Part shown: positions 48,484 to 57,909 of the stretch, in pieces | Layout: each line of letters opens with the position of its first letter | Numbering within the stretch: the first letter of the stretch is position 1 | From: Photorhabdus thracensis | GTDB lineage: Bacteria > Pseudomonadota > Gammaproteobacteria > Enterobacterales > Enterobacteriaceae | Reading direction: 5' to 3' | NCBI RefSeq assembly: GCF_001010285.1 | Contig: NZ_CP011104.1 | Span: forward strand, 2,728,001 to 2,792,000 | Length of the DNA stretch: 64,000 bases | Position numbers and translations under genes: made by a program | The notes under the pieces: model-generated | The model's database searches: none | What the model was told of the DNA's origin: nothing | Seen by the model: only the letters and a program-made list of their open reading frames with translations

Positions 48484-49503
48484 TTAACTGTTAACCTCCG
48501 TCTGCTCTGCCAATAATCCCTGTAATTTACGCTGCTGCCAGCCTTGCTCATAGGTTTGCATCCCACTGGCAGCACCGGTCTGCATAAGCGTTGTTATTTG
48601 ATGATTTTTGCCTTCCCGTATCAGATGACTGACCGCCTGATTAACCACCAACACTTCATACACAGCGATCCGTCCTCCATCCTGTGCAGAAACCAATTGC
48701 TGCGCTATCACAGCCTTCAAACTCCCTGCAAGCTGACTGCGTACCCATCCTTTTTCTTCCGCCGAAAATATATCCACCAGCCGATCAACTGCTTGTACTG
48801 CGCCTCTGGTATGCAAAGTTGAAAATACCAAATGCCCTGTTTCTGCCGCAGTTAATGCCAGACGTATTGTCTCCTTATCCCGTAGCTCACCCAACAACAA
48901 TACATCAGGATCCTGCCGAAGAGCACCTTTCAGCGCTTCCTGATAGCTGGAGGAATCCAATCCGATTTGTCGTTGTTGTATCAGACAATTGCGGCTGTGG
49001 TGAATAAACTCCACAGGATCTTCCAATGTAATAATGTGCTGACAACAATGACTGTTCAGCATATCCACAATAGCGGTTAAGGTTGTCGATTTCCCGCTGC
49101 CTGTGGCGCCGGTCACCAGGATCAATCCACTTTCTTCCCGTAAAATCATTTCCCGGACAATTTCAGGTGCTTTTAGCTGTTCCAGAGTTGGACACTGAGA
49201 GCTAATTAAGCGCAGAACAACTGACAGCCCCGATTGCTGACGAAAAATGTTGCCTCTTAATCGTTGGTGGCTTTCTGTCTCCATCGCAAAATCCACATGT
49301 CCACAAACTGATAGCTGTTCTAACTGATATTCTGATAGAAACTGCCTGCTCCACTCTTCCAACAAAGTATTATTTACAGATGGCAGTTGAGTTTGTGGAT
49401 AAAGCACACCATTTATACGTAATACAGGAGCTTGCCCAACACAAAGATGCAGATCAGAAGCATTATGCTTTACACTAAGGGCCACTAGCTTATCCATATT
49501 CAT
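48484..49503 (-). CDS. PilT/YggR-family twitching-motility-type ATPase
   Basis: A 339-residue hexameric secretion ATPase. It has an N-terminal PAS-like part, Walker A GATGSGKSTT (about residue 131), an Asp box, the Walker B-like DPDVLLLGELRD and the His box TGHLVFSTLHT. It corresponds to E. coli YggR, which sits in the same place. No other type IV pilus gene is adjacent, apart from the prepilin peptidase 3 kb upstream, so a role in pilus retraction is uncertain. Divergent from yggS by 21 bases. Confidence 0.92.
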   Translation of the reverse strand: MNMDKLVALSVKHNASDLHLCVGQAPVLRINGVLYPQTQLPSVNNTLLEEWSRQFLSEYQLEQLSVCGHVDFAMETESHQRLRGNIFRQQSGLSVVLRLISSQCPTLEQLKAPEIVREMILREESGLILVTGATGSGKSTTLTAIVDMLNSHCCQHIITLEDPVEFIHHSRNCLIQQRQIGLDSSSYQEALKGALRQDPDVLLLGELRDKETIRLALTAAETGHLVFSTLHTRGAVQAVDRLVDIFSAEEKGWVRSQLAGSLKAVIAQQLVSAQDGGRIAVYEVLVVNQAVSHLIREGKNHQITTLMQTGAASGMQTYEQGWQQRKLQGLLAEQTEVNS

Positions 49504-49524
49504 TTTTTAATCTCCTGAGTCACT

Positions 49525-50220
49525 ATGAACAATATTGAACAAAACTTACAAGATGTCAGGACCCACATAGCCGTTGCCGCACAGAAATGCGAACGCTCTC
49601 CAGAAGAAATTACTCTGCTTGCAGTCAGTAAAACCAAGCCTGTGGAAGATATCGAAAAAGCAATCGTTGCCGGCCAGCGCCAATTTGGTGAGAATTACGT
49701 ACAGGAAGGGGTAGAAAAAATTGCTTATTTTGCAAATCGTAATGATTTGATATGGCACTTTATCGGTCCGTTACAGTCTAATAAAAGTCGTCTGGTGGCA
49801 GAAAATTTTAACTGGTGCCATACCGTTGACCGCCTGAAAATAGCACAGCGTTTGAGCGAACAACGCCCAGAGGGAATGGAACCGCTGAATATTCTTATTC
49901 AAATAAATATCAGTGATGAACAGAGCAAATCAGGTATTCAACTTGCTGAACTCCCCACTCTGGCAGCCGAAGTAAGCAAACTGCCGAATGTGAAGCTACG
50001 TGGTTTAATGGCAATCCCTGCACCGGAGCCCGACTATGAACGCCAATTGGTGGTTTTCAGGCAAATGGAACAGGCTTTCTTTAACCTGAAAACTCAATAT
50101 CCTCAAATAGATACCCTTTCAATGGGGATGACTGATGATATGGCTGCCGCCATTAATTGTGGTTCCACATTAGTGCGGATCGGGACGGCAATTTTCGGTG
50201 CACGTCAGTATCACAATTAA
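49525..50220 (+). CDS. yggS: YggS, PLP homeostasis protein
   Basis: A 231-residue alanine-racemase-fold PLP-binding protein of the COG0325 family. It contains LLAVSKTKPVEDIEKAI (PLP lysine, about residue 36), FGENYVQEG, WHFIGPLQSNKSR and LSMGMTDDMAAAI with GSTLVRIGTAIFG at the end. It controls pyridoxal phosphate balance rather than catalysing racemisation. It leads a likely operon with proC, yggT, rdgB and hemW. Confidence 0.95.
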   Translation: MNNIEQNLQDVRTHIAVAAQKCERSPEEITLLAVSKTKPVEDIEKAIVAGQRQFGENYVQEGVEKIAYFANRNDLIWHFIGPLQSNKSRLVAENFNWCHTVDRLKIAQRLSEQRPEGMEPLNILIQINISDEQSKSGIQLAELPTLAAEVSKLPNVKLRGLMAIPAPEPDYERQLVVFRQMEQAFFNLKTQYPQIDTLSMGMTDDMAAAINCGSTLVRIGTAIFGARQYHN

Positions 50221-50245
50221 CCATATCAATGCTACGAGGTATTTA

Positions 50246-51067
50246 ATGGAAAAACGTAAAATTACTTTTATTGGTGCAGGTAATATGGCTCACGCCATCA
50301 TTGCCGGATTGGTAAAAGAAGGCTACCCTGCTGAACTGATTAATGTCTGCGCTCCTGGCAATGCTCGCCGCGATGTACTGGCAAAGGAGTATGGCGTCAA
50401 CAGCAGCAGTGATAATATTCGCTGCGCACAGGAAGCCGATGTTGTTGTTATGGCGGTAAAACCGCAAGTAATGGCAGATGCCTGCCAGCCGCTAAAGGAG
50501 CAGGTAGATTTCAGTAACAAATTGGTTTTGTCTATCGCAACAGGAATTTCTGTTGCACGCTTTAACGTCTTATTACAAGACAAACTCAACATTGTTCGTA
50601 TCATGCCAAACACCCCGGCATTAGTCGGTCAAGGGTTGAGTGGATTATTCGCGCCTGAGCAAGTCAGTCAGTCTGACCGTGATTTCACTCAAGCATTGAT
50701 GAACAGCGTCGGTAAAACCCACTGGGTAAAAGATGAAAACGGCATCAATGATATTATCGCCACAGCAAGTAGTGCCCCCGCTTATTTCTTCCTGTTCATG
50801 GAATCAATGCAACAGGAGGCAGAACGCTTAGGTTTTGACAGTGAAACAGCCCGTGAAATCGTTTTGCAAACAGCAACCGGTTCTGCGGCGCTGGCCGCAT
50901 CAAATGCAGATCTCCCTTTTGCAACCCTGCGCGAGCAGGTAACATCTAAAGGTGGCACCACTGCGAAAGCATTGCACATTTTTTATGAAGGCAAATTGCC
51001 GGAAATCGTATCCAGTGCCATGCAGGCAGCTATTCGCCGCGCACAGGAAATAGAAAAACAATTTTAA
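50246..51067 (+). CDS. proC: ProC, pyrroline-5-carboxylate reductase
   Basis: A 273-residue NADPH-dependent enzyme for the last step of proline synthesis. The start at 50246 (MEKRKITFIGAGNM) follows ACGAGGT; the longer frame to 50198 overlaps yggS and is unlikely. The Rossmann motif FIGAGNMAHAI lies at residues 8-18, and RIMPNTPALVGQG and SSAPAYFFLFMESM are conserved. The terminal TSKGGTTAKAL is a family signature. Confidence 0.95.
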   Translation: MEKRKITFIGAGNMAHAIIAGLVKEGYPAELINVCAPGNARRDVLAKEYGVNSSSDNIRCAQEADVVVMAVKPQVMADACQPLKEQVDFSNKLVLSIATGISVARFNVLLQDKLNIVRIMPNTPALVGQGLSGLFAPEQVSQSDRDFTQALMNSVGKTHWVKDENGINDIIATASSAPAYFFLFMESMQQEAERLGFDSETAREIVLQTATGSAALAASNADLPFATLREQVTSKGGTTAKALHIFYEGKLPEIVSSAMQAAIRRAQEIEKQF

Positions 51068-51085
51068 TTTTATCAGGGCTGCTAA

Positions 51086-51634
51086 ATGCAATTTTTAACT
51101 TTTATTCTGTTCACCATTCTGGATTTATACATCGTTGTTTTATTACTTCGAGTATGGATGCAATGGGCCCGTTGTGATTTTTACAACCCATTTGCCCAGT
51201 TTGTCGTGAAAATTACTCAGCCGGTCGTTCGGCCACTGCGCCGTGTGCTCCCGGCTATTGGTCCGCTTGATACCGCTTCCGTTGTTATAGCCTATGCTCT
51301 GGTACTGCTTAAATTAACCATGCAACTCTGGTTCAGTACCGGAGCGTTTACCTTCCTCACACTTTTCATCCCTATCGGGTTAATTGAACTGCTAACAGCC
51401 GCAGGCAAGCTGGTATTTTGGCTGGTGCTGGCGCGTGCTCTGTTAAGCTGGATAAGCCAGGGCCGCAATCCGATTGACTACGCTCTGATGCAACTGACAG
51501 AACCACTGATGGCACCTATCCGCCGTATTATCCCGGCAATGGGTGGCCTTGATTTCTCCGCAATGATCGTCATTTTGATCCTCTACGCGCTGAACTATCT
51601 CCGCGCTGATGTTCTCTCATGGCTGATACAGTAA
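51086..51634 (+). CDS. yggT: YggT-family membrane protein
   Basis: A 182-residue integral membrane protein with two repeats of the YGGT domain (each with a hydrophobic helix followed by PLMAPIRRIIPAMGGLDFSAM-like or PVVRPLRRVLPAIGPLDTASV-like segments). Function is not firmly known; homologs have been linked to osmotic stress and cell shape. Placed 18 bases after proC. Confidence 0.93.
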   Translation: MQFLTFILFTILDLYIVVLLLRVWMQWARCDFYNPFAQFVVKITQPVVRPLRRVLPAIGPLDTASVVIAYALVLLKLTMQLWFSTGAFTFLTLFIPIGLIELLTAAGKLVFWLVLARALLSWISQGRNPIDYALMQLTEPLMAPIRRIIPAMGGLDFSAMIVILILYALNYLRADVLSWLIQ

Positions 51635-51660
51635 ATAAGAATTAAATTGGGTTCAAAATA

Positions 51661-52254
51661 ATGCAAAAAGTTGTTCTGGCAACCGGCAATCCCGGAAAAG
51701 TTCGTGAATTGGCGCAATTACTGGCTGATTTTGGTCTGGATATCGTTGCTCAAACTGAATTAGGCGTAGATTCCGCCGAAGAAACTGGGCTGACATTTAT
51801 TGAAAATGCCATTCTTAAAGCCCGTCACGCGGCACAAATTACCGGCCTGCCAGCGATTGCTGATGATTCCGGTTTATCCGTAGATATCCTTGGCGGCGCT
51901 CCTGGCATCTATTCAGCCCGTTATGCGGGTGAAGATGCTACCGATCAGCAAAATCTGGCAAAACTGTTGGATACGATGAAAGATATTCCTGATGATCAAC
52001 GTCAGGCTCAGTTTAATTGTGTGCTGGTTTATATGCGCCACGCAGAAGATCCCACTCCTCTGGTCTTTCATGGCCGCTGGCCGGGGATTATTGCTCGTGA
52101 ACCTGCCGGTAATGGCGGGTTTGGTTACGATCCCATCTTCTACGTACCAGAATTAGGCTGTACTGCGGCTGAGTTAAGTGGTGAACAAAAAAATGCGGTT
52201 TCACACCGCGGTCAAGCACTGAAAATGATGTTGGATACACTGCGTAATGCTTAA
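51661..52254 (+). CDS. rdgB: RdgB, XTP/dITP pyrophosphatase
   Basis: A 197-residue Ham1-family house-cleaning enzyme that hydrolyses dITP and XTP. Conserved: [14 protein letters not shown] at the start, [52 protein letters not shown] and SHRGQAL. Overlaps hemW by eight bases. Confidence 0.96.
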   Translation: MQKVVLATGNPGKVRELAQLLADFGLDIVAQTELGVDSAEETGLTFIENAILKARHAAQITGLPAIADDSGLSVDILGGAPGIYSARYAGEDATDQQNLAKLLDTMKDIPDDQRQAQFNCVLVYMRHAEDPTPLVFHGRWPGIIAREPAGNGGFGYDPIFYVPELGCTAAELSGEQKNAVSHRGQALKMMLDTLRNA

Positions 52255-53377
52255 GCTTCCACCACTGAGTCTTTATATCCACATTCCGTGGTGTGTACAA
52301 AAGTGTCCTTACTGTGATTTCAACTCCCATGCATTGAAAGGTGATGTTCCACATCAGGAATATGTCGACCATTTATTAGCAGATCTGAAAACGGATCTGC
52401 CAATGGTCAACGGTCGAGAAATCACCACTATCTTTATTGGTGGTGGGACCCCCAGCCTGCTCAGTTCACAAGGGATGCAACAATTACTGGATGGTGTTCG
52501 TACTCTCCTGCCAGTATCGCCGCAAGCTGAAATTACTATGGAAGCCAACCCGGGTACAGTGGAAGCCGACCGTTTCAGTGGTTATCAGCAAGCCGGCATT
52601 AACCGAATATCCATTGGCGTCCAGAGTTTCAGCCCGGATAAACTGGTGCGTCTTGGCCGTATTCACGGGCCGGATGAAGCCAAACAGGCAGCACATTTAG
52701 CCGCCAGTCTGGGGCTACGCAGTTTTAATCTGGATTTGATGCACGGTTTGCCAAACCAAAGCCTTGATGAAGCACTGGATGACTTACATCAGGCAATTGC
52801 GTTATCACCACCGCACCTTTCGTGGTATCAACTGACTATTGAGCCGAATACCAGCTTTGGTTCCCGTCCTCCGGTTCTGCCTGACGATGATGCTTTGTGG
52901 GATATTTTTTCACAAGGGCATCAATTGCTGACAGCAGCAGGTTATCAGCAATACGAAACTTCTGCTTATGCCAAACCAGGCTATCAATGCCAGCATAATC
53001 TCAACTACTGGCGTTTTGGCGATTATCTTGGTATTGGTTGTGGCGCTCATGGAAAAATCACCTTTGAAGATGGCCGTATTCTGCGTACAGTAAAAACCAA
53101 ACATCCCCGCGGATATATGCAAGGGCGCTATCTGGATAAACAGCATCAGGTAGAAAATGAAGATCGGCCATTTGAATTTTTTATGAACCGGTTCCGTTTA
53201 CTGGAAGCCATGCCAAAACAAGATTTCAGTGATTTCACCGGATTATCGGAAAGTTCAATCCGCAATCAAATTGATCGAGCCTTAGCCGCGGGTTATCTCT
53301 CTGAAACAGCAACACATTGGCAAATTACGCAGAAAGGGAAACTGTTCCTGAATTCATTATTGGAACTGTTTATTTAA
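52247..53377 (+). CDS. hemW: HemW, radical SAM haem chaperone
   Basis: A 376-residue radical-SAM protein. The 4Fe-4S site is CVQKCPYC in [17 protein letters not shown] (about residues 16-23); the single Phe after Asp, without the extra Cys of true coproporphyrinogen oxidase HemN, fits Hem[11 protein letters not shown] and EANPGTVE are SAM-domain signatures. In E. coli HemW hands haem to target proteins. Last gene of the yggS operon. Confidence 0.93.
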   Translation: MLKLPPLSLYIHIPWCVQKCPYCDFNSHALKGDVPHQEYVDHLLADLKTDLPMVNGREITTIFIGGGTPSLLSSQGMQQLLDGVRTLLPVSPQAEITMEANPGTVEADRFSGYQQAGINRISIGVQSFSPDKLVRLGRIHGPDEAKQAAHLAASLGLRSFNLDLMHGLPNQSLDEALDDLHQAIALSPPHLSWYQLTIEPNTSFGSRPPVLPDDDALWDIFSQGHQLLTAAGYQQYETSAYAKPGYQCQHNLNYWRFGDYLGIGCGAHGKITFEDGRILRTVKTKHPRGYMQGRYLDKQHQVENEDRPFEFFMNRFRLLEAMPKQDFSDFTGLSESSIRNQIDRALAAGYLSETATHWQITQKGKLFLNSLLELFI

Positions 53378-53473
53378 TGCAAAAATTGCCTTCGAAAAAT
53401 TCAGTTCCACAAAGATCATCTTATGCATAAAATCGATACCGACACTGGTTTCGAGTTTATTCATAATACATTG

Positions 53474-53497
53474 CCCCTTACTGAACTTCAGTAGGGG
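53474..53497. terminator. hairpin downstream of hemW
   Basis: CCCCTTACTGAA pairs with CTTCAGTAGGGG, apart from one bulged T. No T-run follows. It lies about 100 bases after the hemW stop and is the first strong stem there. Confidence 0.45.
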
Positions 53498-54269
53498 TTC
53501 ACCATTAGGTAGTGACGACTGATTACTCAATGTCTGACTCCTGCTTCATCGCAACTAAGCACCCCGCTCAGGCTGCTGACCAATCCATTATTCTTTTTTT
53601 ATTTCATTATTTTTATGGCTTGCTTCGTAAAATGACGGTGAGAAAGCATCTGAATATCAGTCTGTTTAGATAATATTCTTTTACGTGCTGATTTCTTTTC
53701 AACTTTTCATTAATGTTTAATGGGCTTCGATTAAACGCAATTCATTATACTTCTGAAAAGCACGTTTATTGAGTTAAATCTGCTCCTGATATAAAAAATT
53801 TAATCTATATATTCGCATTTTTAAATGGTTATAAAAGCTGGTATTAATGGAGCGCCTGTTTTTTTAACCCTTAACTGATAGATAGCTGAGTTAATCACCA
53901 ATAAAAAGAAAATTGTGGGTGCCAAAAAATGAAGGGTTTTCTTGTTTTTCCTTTTCCTGTATTTTATTTTTTAGGTTTAAAACCAGAGAGAGTAAAAGAG
54001 ATACCAATGGTATTAAAATCAAAGCCTATTTTTTTAATGGTTTTTAATACTATTAAATGCGATAGTTATTTTTCCGTTATATAGTTAACTCTGTTAAACG
54101 TTTTAATATAATCTCATGTTTTTATTATTTGATTAACCTTGTTAATCAATTTAAAACCCGTTTTTCCTGATATTTTCTCTTCCATTGTCAGCATAACATC
54201 GAATTTTTTACCCGCTTTAAAAAATCTTTAAACCTAACAATCACCGGTAATATTAACTGTCAAACTAAC

Positions 54270-54302
54270 AGCCTATCCCATTTAAGGCTACTGGGATAGG
54301 CT
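54270..54302. terminator. 11-base-stem hairpin after truncated siderophore gene
   Basis: A perfect stem AGCCTATCCCA / TGGGATAGGCT with an 11-base loop, about 65 bases beyond the stop of the minus-strand gene at 54367. It may terminate that gene, although the minus-strand tail (GTTAGTTTG) is a poor T-run. Confidence 0.55.
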
Positions 54303-54366
54303 CTAAAACAACATATTATAGAACTTCAATCACTGCTTAAATTCAACTATAGAAAAAGCGGCATGA

Positions 54367-54792
54367 TTAAAGAGCATCCTCAACAGCTTTAATTTGTGCA
54401 GTTAAGCTTTCCAAACCACCACCAGATAAATACCACAGATCAGATTTCAGATAAGTAATTTTGCTATTCTTATATGCAGAAGTAGATTTTACTTTATCAT
54501 CTTCAAACTTCGCTTTATCAAGTTTACCGGCACCAATTGCTTCGCTGCGATCAATAATGAGAATCACATCTGGATTAGCCTGAGCAATCATGTCGGAAGT
54601 CACCATAATGCGTTTGGTTTTATCCTCACCAACCGGAATAAGCACTTCCGCTTTCTGTGTCTTAACCACATTAAACACGACGCTCTGGTTATTCAGCATT
54701 AATTTATCTGCGTTATGCAATAATTCTAATCCTGTGAATACCATAGGGAAATCAATTAAATGCATATTTATCAATGAATTATGAAACGGCAA
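54367..54792 (-). pseudogene. 3' part of siderophore ABC transporter substrate-binding protein
   Basis: The frame encodes about 140 residues matching the C-terminal lobe of CeuE/FatB/YclQ-type ferric-siderophore binding proteins: SDMIAQANPDVILIIDRSEAIG, then STSAYKNSKITYLKSDLWYLSGGGLESL and an IKAVEDAL tail. Such proteins are normally about 300-330 residues with a lipoprotein signal. The first half is absent, and the frame is cut at its 5' side by the prophage integrase gene, with which it overlaps by 14 bases. The prophage therefore appears to have integrated in or beside this gene. Confidence 0.75.
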
Positions 54793-55843
54793 GTGCTGAT
54801 GAACGCTGAGGTTTTAAGTTCTCTGCCGCCACCTTGTCGCCATTTTTTAACTGCGATAACGGGTTGTATATCAAGGCATCATTCAGATGGTCAGGTGCAA
54901 AATGTGCGTACCGCATTGTCATTTTGATGTCGGTATGTCCCAGTATTTTTTGCAGGACAATGATATTGCCTCCGCTCATCATAAAATGTGATGCGAATGT
55001 GTGGCGCATTACATGGGACGATTGGTGAGATGGTAACTCTATACCAGCTCGTTTGACAGCCCTACGGAAAGCTGAATAGCAGGAGCTGAACAATTTCCCT
55101 TTCCTCTTTGGTATCTCATCGTATAGCTCCTTAGTTATCGGAACAGTACGATTACGTTTCCCTTTAGTCTGAGTGAACGTTATCTTATAAGGCGTGATTT
55201 GTGAGCCAGTTAATCCCGCAGCTTCAGACCATCTTGCACCTGTAGATAGAGCAATTTTGACGATAATCAACAAATCTTTTGCTGTGCTTTGTGCGCAGAA
55301 ATCCAGCAGGGTAATAATTTGTTGATTTGATAAAAAAGCCATTTCCGTTTCATCAGTATTGAACGCTCTGATGTTTTTCAATGGATTCTCTTTGTTCCAT
55401 TCTCCGAGCCTGTATAACTCATTAAACATAGCACGGAAATATGCTAATTCATTATTAACGGTACTAGGAGTGACAGGTTTTAATTTGTTAGCATTCCCAT
55501 TTAACCTTTTCTCTCGGTAAACAGAAAACAACTTAGTATCAAATTCGGTTGCAAGGGGATTACTCATTTCTTTACAAGCAAAGAGCATTCTTTGTTTGCG
55601 GTTTTTGCCATCACTTAGGGTTATGCCATGTGCTCGATACCAGATATCAACCAGCTCAGAAAGAAGACGTTTATCTTGCTTTTCTCCGAGCCAAGGCTTG
55701 TCTACAGTTTCATCTAATATATGGCGCTCATAAGAGAGCGCCTCACCTTTGGTCGTGAACTGTTTACGGATTCTTCGCCCGTTCCTGCCGTTGGGGTAAA
55801 GCTCAACTAGCCATTTGCCATTTGGTTGCTTATTTATTGCCAT
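54779..55843 (-). CDS. int: P2-type tyrosine integrase
   Basis: A 354-residue site-specific recombinase. The start MAINKQPNGKWLVELYPNGRNGRRIRKQF at 55843 matches P2 Int closely, so the longer frame to 55864 is not used. It has an N-terminal arm-binding domain, a core-binding domain, and a catalytic domain with LSTGARWSEAAGL (Arg, about residue 215), SHVMRHTFASHF (His-x-x-Arg, about residue 290), LGHTDIKMTMRYAH (second His and nucleophile Tyr, about residues 313-323). The C-terminus adjoins the truncated host gene, so the attachment site should be near 54770-54800. Confidence 0.95.
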   Translation of the reverse strand: MAINKQPNGKWLVELYPNGRNGRRIRKQFTTKGEALSYERHILDETVDKPWLGEKQDKRLLSELVDIWYRAHGITLSDGKNRKQRMLFACKEMSNPLATEFDTKLFSVYREKRLNGNANKLKPVTPSTVNNELAYFRAMFNELYRLGEWNKENPLKNIRAFNTDETEMAFLSNQQIITLLDFCAQSTAKDLLIIVKIALSTGARWSEAAGLTGSQITPYKITFTQTKGKRNRTVPITKELYDEIPKRKGKLFSSCYSAFRRAVKRAGIELPSHQSSHVMRHTFASHFMMSGGNIIVLQKILGHTDIKMTMRYAHFAPDHLNDALIYNPLSQLKNGDKVAAENLKPQRSSALAVS

Positions 55844-56276
55844 AGCTATCGATACCGACCACATTAGTTAACCAATCAGGCTTGGATGTACCTTCCCAGA
55901 TAATGGCTTCACCATTTGACGTGCTGTAAAGACTTGGCTCAGCGTCGGAGTTTGAATTGCGTTTAGTTGGTTCGCGCTCGTTTGATTCTTTCTTTGCTTT
56001 CTCATATTCAGCAGAAAATTTATTTTTTATAAGGGACCATCGTTCTCTTATAGATAGGTTATTACTTTTTTCTTCTTTCTCCTTTTTACCCTTGCGTGGT
56101 AGATAAATCCAACGATAAAATAAAAAGCAAAGAACCGAGCCGGAAATAAACAGCATGGCTTTGACGACACTCTTATTTTTAGGTTCGGTATCGAAACGGA
56201 AACCTAATCCAGAAATAAAAAACAGCACTAAGAAGGTAAGTGAAACAATTTTTATTGTTGTGATTATAATTTTCAT
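55830..56276 (-). CDS. unknown phage membrane protein between int and repressor
   Basis: A 148-residue protein with two hydrophobic segments (about residues 4-24 and 38-55), then a charged Lys/Glu-rich, probably coiled tail and a short Trp-containing end (EAIIWEGTSKPDW). Not recognised. It sits between int and the repressor on the lysogenic strand, where accessory genes expressed in the prophage state are common. A role in superinfection exclusion or abortive infection is a position-based guess. It overlaps the int start by 14 bases. Confidence 0.6.
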   Translation of the reverse strand: MKIIITTIKIVSLTFLVLFFISGLGFRFDTEPKNKSVVKAMLFISGSVLCFLFYRWIYLPRKGKKEKEEKSNNLSIRERWSLIKNKFSAEYEKAKKESNEREPTKRNSNSDAEPSLYSTSNGEAIIWEGTSKPDWLTNVVGIDSYGNK

Positions 56277-56277
56277 T

Positions 56278-56862
56278 TTAATAATCCTTTATTTTCTTAA
56301 CAACTCTCCCTAGTACATTGATCTCATCTAAATCACAATCAAATGCCATTCCAACACCGGAAACTCGGACACGTCTAACAGGGATACGGGTTAACTCGCG
56401 AATACTGATTTTGTTTTTAATCTTAATCAACCATTTGCCATCATAAACATCTGCAAACCCACGATCAATGATGTAGTAAGTTTTGGAATCCAGAACACAG
56501 AAAGGATCAGAAGGAAAGGGAATACCAGCAGTAAACATCACCTTATCGAACATGACATAGCCTGATTGATAGAGTTTTCCATCAATCAGCTTATTATTAG
56601 GTAATTTTAGCATGTCGATTTCTTCATCATTAAATTTTCTTCCTTGACCAGTAGCTAACCATTCTAAAGTTGCGCCAGTCTCAGCCATGCATTGAACAAC
56701 GATATCTGAGGGGAAAAATCCGCGTTTATAACGCATTGCTAAGCTACTACTGGCGATACCGAAATGTTCTGCTAGGGCTATTTTTGTAGAGAACCCATAA
56801 GCCTCAATGATACGGTCAAGAACCTTGTCGCCGCCTTTGGTTAAATCTATTTGTAGATTCAA
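56278..56862 (-). CDS. cI: CI-type phage repressor
   Basis: A 194-residue repressor of the 186 CI type. The N-terminal HTH (GFSTKIALAEHFGIASSSLAMRYKRGFFPSD, about residues 23-53) is followed by a C-terminal S24-like oligomerisation domain (FPSDPFCVLDSKTYYIIDRGF...KWLIKI). No autocleavage pair is evident, which agrees with LexA-controlled rather than RecA-cleaved induction. Divergent from the Cox-like gene over a 122-base switch region. Confidence 0.88.
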   Translation of the reverse strand: MNLQIDLTKGGDKVLDRIIEAYGFSTKIALAEHFGIASSSLAMRYKRGFFPSDIVVQCMAETGATLEWLATGQGRKFNDEEIDMLKLPNNKLIDGKLYQSGYVMFDKVMFTAGIPFPSDPFCVLDSKTYYIIDRGFADVYDGKWLIKIKNKISIRELTRIPVRRVRVSGVGMAFDCDLDEINVLGRVVKKIKDY

Positions 56863-56984
56863 GCTAAAAATCCTCTTGATTTTTGTCTTTAAGCGAATGC
56901 ATAATTCACTTTGTAGGTTATAGTGAATATGAACGAATATAAACGAATATTGATAAGACTAAAGCTAAAAGAGGATTTTGCCCC
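56863..56984. promoter_or_regulatory. lysis-lysogeny switch with phased direct repeats
   Basis: The gap between cI and the Cox-like gene. It contains GAATAT three times with exact 10-base spacing (56925-56930, 56935-56940, 56945-56950), one helical turn apart, preceded by a TATAGT that may be the -10 of the lytic promoter. This is the expected place for Cox/Apl and CI operators. Confidence 0.6.
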
Positions 56985-57224
56985 ATGAGACCTATCTTTA
57001 CAATCACTGTCACTGAGCCATTCCTTCCAATTGAAGAATATTGCCGCCGTCATGCCATGTCTATATCGACTGCCCGCGACATGGTTAGAGATGGTCGCTT
57101 ACCCGTTCGTGAAAAATCCATTGATAAGAAACGCGGTAAAGTGCTTATCAATATGATGGCTCTGGCAGTTGAAGCATTAAGCGCAACTAGTGTCCAAATT
57201 TCACTTAACACGCAATACGAGTAA
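56985..57224 (+). CDS. Cox/Apl-like excisionase and regulator
   Basis: A 79-residue DNA-binding protein, first gene of the lytic transcript. The motif PIEEYCRRHAMSISTARDMVRDGRLPVREK is a MerR/excisionase-like winged helix similar in layout to P2 Cox (YQEFAKLIG...VRRMIDKGKLPV, from memory). Cox proteins repress the lysogenic promoter and direct excision. Confidence 0.75.
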   Translation: MRPIFTITVTEPFLPIEEYCRRHAMSISTARDMVRDGRLPVREKSIDKKRGKVLINMMALAVEALSATSVQISLNTQYE

Positions 57225-57252
57225 AGCATTTCGCTTTTGGAGAAAAACAGCA

Positions 57253-57717
57253 ATGTTTGATTATCAAGTTTCCAAACAAGCACACTTTGATCATGCTTGC
57301 CGGGCATTCGCCAACGTTCATAGGGGCAACTTAGCTCAAATTTCGGGAGCTATCCGAATGAATCCGCAAATGCTGCGTAACAAGCTAAATCCTGAACAGC
57401 CTCACATACTGACTTGTGTTGACTTAATGAAGTTAACCGATGTAACGCAAGACGCATCTATTTTGGATGGATTACTGGAGCAGTTGCGGTGTCAGCCATC
57501 GGTACCGGTGAATGAGATTTGTGATTCCAACATGTCGAATTATTTGTTAGGTGTAACGGCAGAAGTGGGAAAACTGGCAAGTGCTGTTGTTTCGGGAGGT
57601 CATTTCAATCATACCCGTGTGGCTGAGTTTAAGAGGACGGTTAATAATGCGATCAGATTATTAACTTTAGTGGGTATTACCATTTCATCAAGATTGCATT
57701 CTAATGCCTGCGTCTAG
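57253..57717 (+). CDS. CII-like phage regulator
   Basis: A 154-residue protein starting at 57253 (MFDYQVSKQAHFDHACRAFA), behind GGAG. It matches the Phage_CP76/186 CII type, with an HTH region NLAQISGAIRMNPQMLRNKLNPEQ (about residues 28-52). In 186, CII activates establishment of lysogeny. Confidence 0.8.
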   Translation: MFDYQVSKQAHFDHACRAFANVHRGNLAQISGAIRMNPQMLRNKLNPEQPHILTCVDLMKLTDVTQDASILDGLLEQLRCQPSVPVNEICDSNMSNYLLGVTAEVGKLASAVVSGGHFNHTRVAEFKRTVNNAIRLLTLVGITISSRLHSNACV

Positions 57718-57770
57718 TTCGGTGGTTGATGTTGTTGCAGGTATTGGAGCATTGTTAGTGTGAGGTCAGC

Positions 57771-57902
57771 ATGAACGCATTAAAGCAACAAGAACACCAA
57801 TATAAATTGACTGGTGAATCATTTAAACCCCAAAAAGATAGGTTTATCTATCCAATCGTTCTATGTGCTTTTGCTTATTTTATTCTGTTCCTGATTCGAT
57901 GA
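57771..57902 (+). CDS. small single-span phage membrane protein
   Basis: A 43-residue frame with a clear GAGGT site upstream and one C-terminal transmembrane segment (YPIVLCAFAYFILFLIR). It lies between the CII-like gene and the next early gene, with seven bases to the latter. Function unknown. Confidence 0.6.
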   Translation: MNALKQQEHQYKLTGESFKPQKDRFIYPIVLCAFAYFILFLIR

Positions 57903-57909
57903 GGTTTAC

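Larger units (their letters stand above)
53378..54366. other. AT-rich intergenic stretch with hairpins
   Basis: About 990 bases without a convincing gene. It holds a 24-codon frame at 53423-53494 (MHKIDTDTGFEFIHNTLPL) whose stop lies in a hairpin. Otherwise it holds long T-rich and A-rich runs and the hairpins listed separately. Several TTTAA-rich segments could be promoters, but none stands out. It looks like a decayed region between hemW and the prophage edge. Confidence 0.55.

Noticed and set aside
52247-53377. HemW as oxygen-independent coproporphyrinogen oxidase
   Set aside because: The cluster motif is CxxxCxxCDF without the additional cysteine of HemN, and gene order matches hemW.
53423-53494. 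24-codon frame after hemW
   Set aside because: Too short, no ribosome-binding site, and its stop sits in a hairpin; could be a remnant but cannot be supported.
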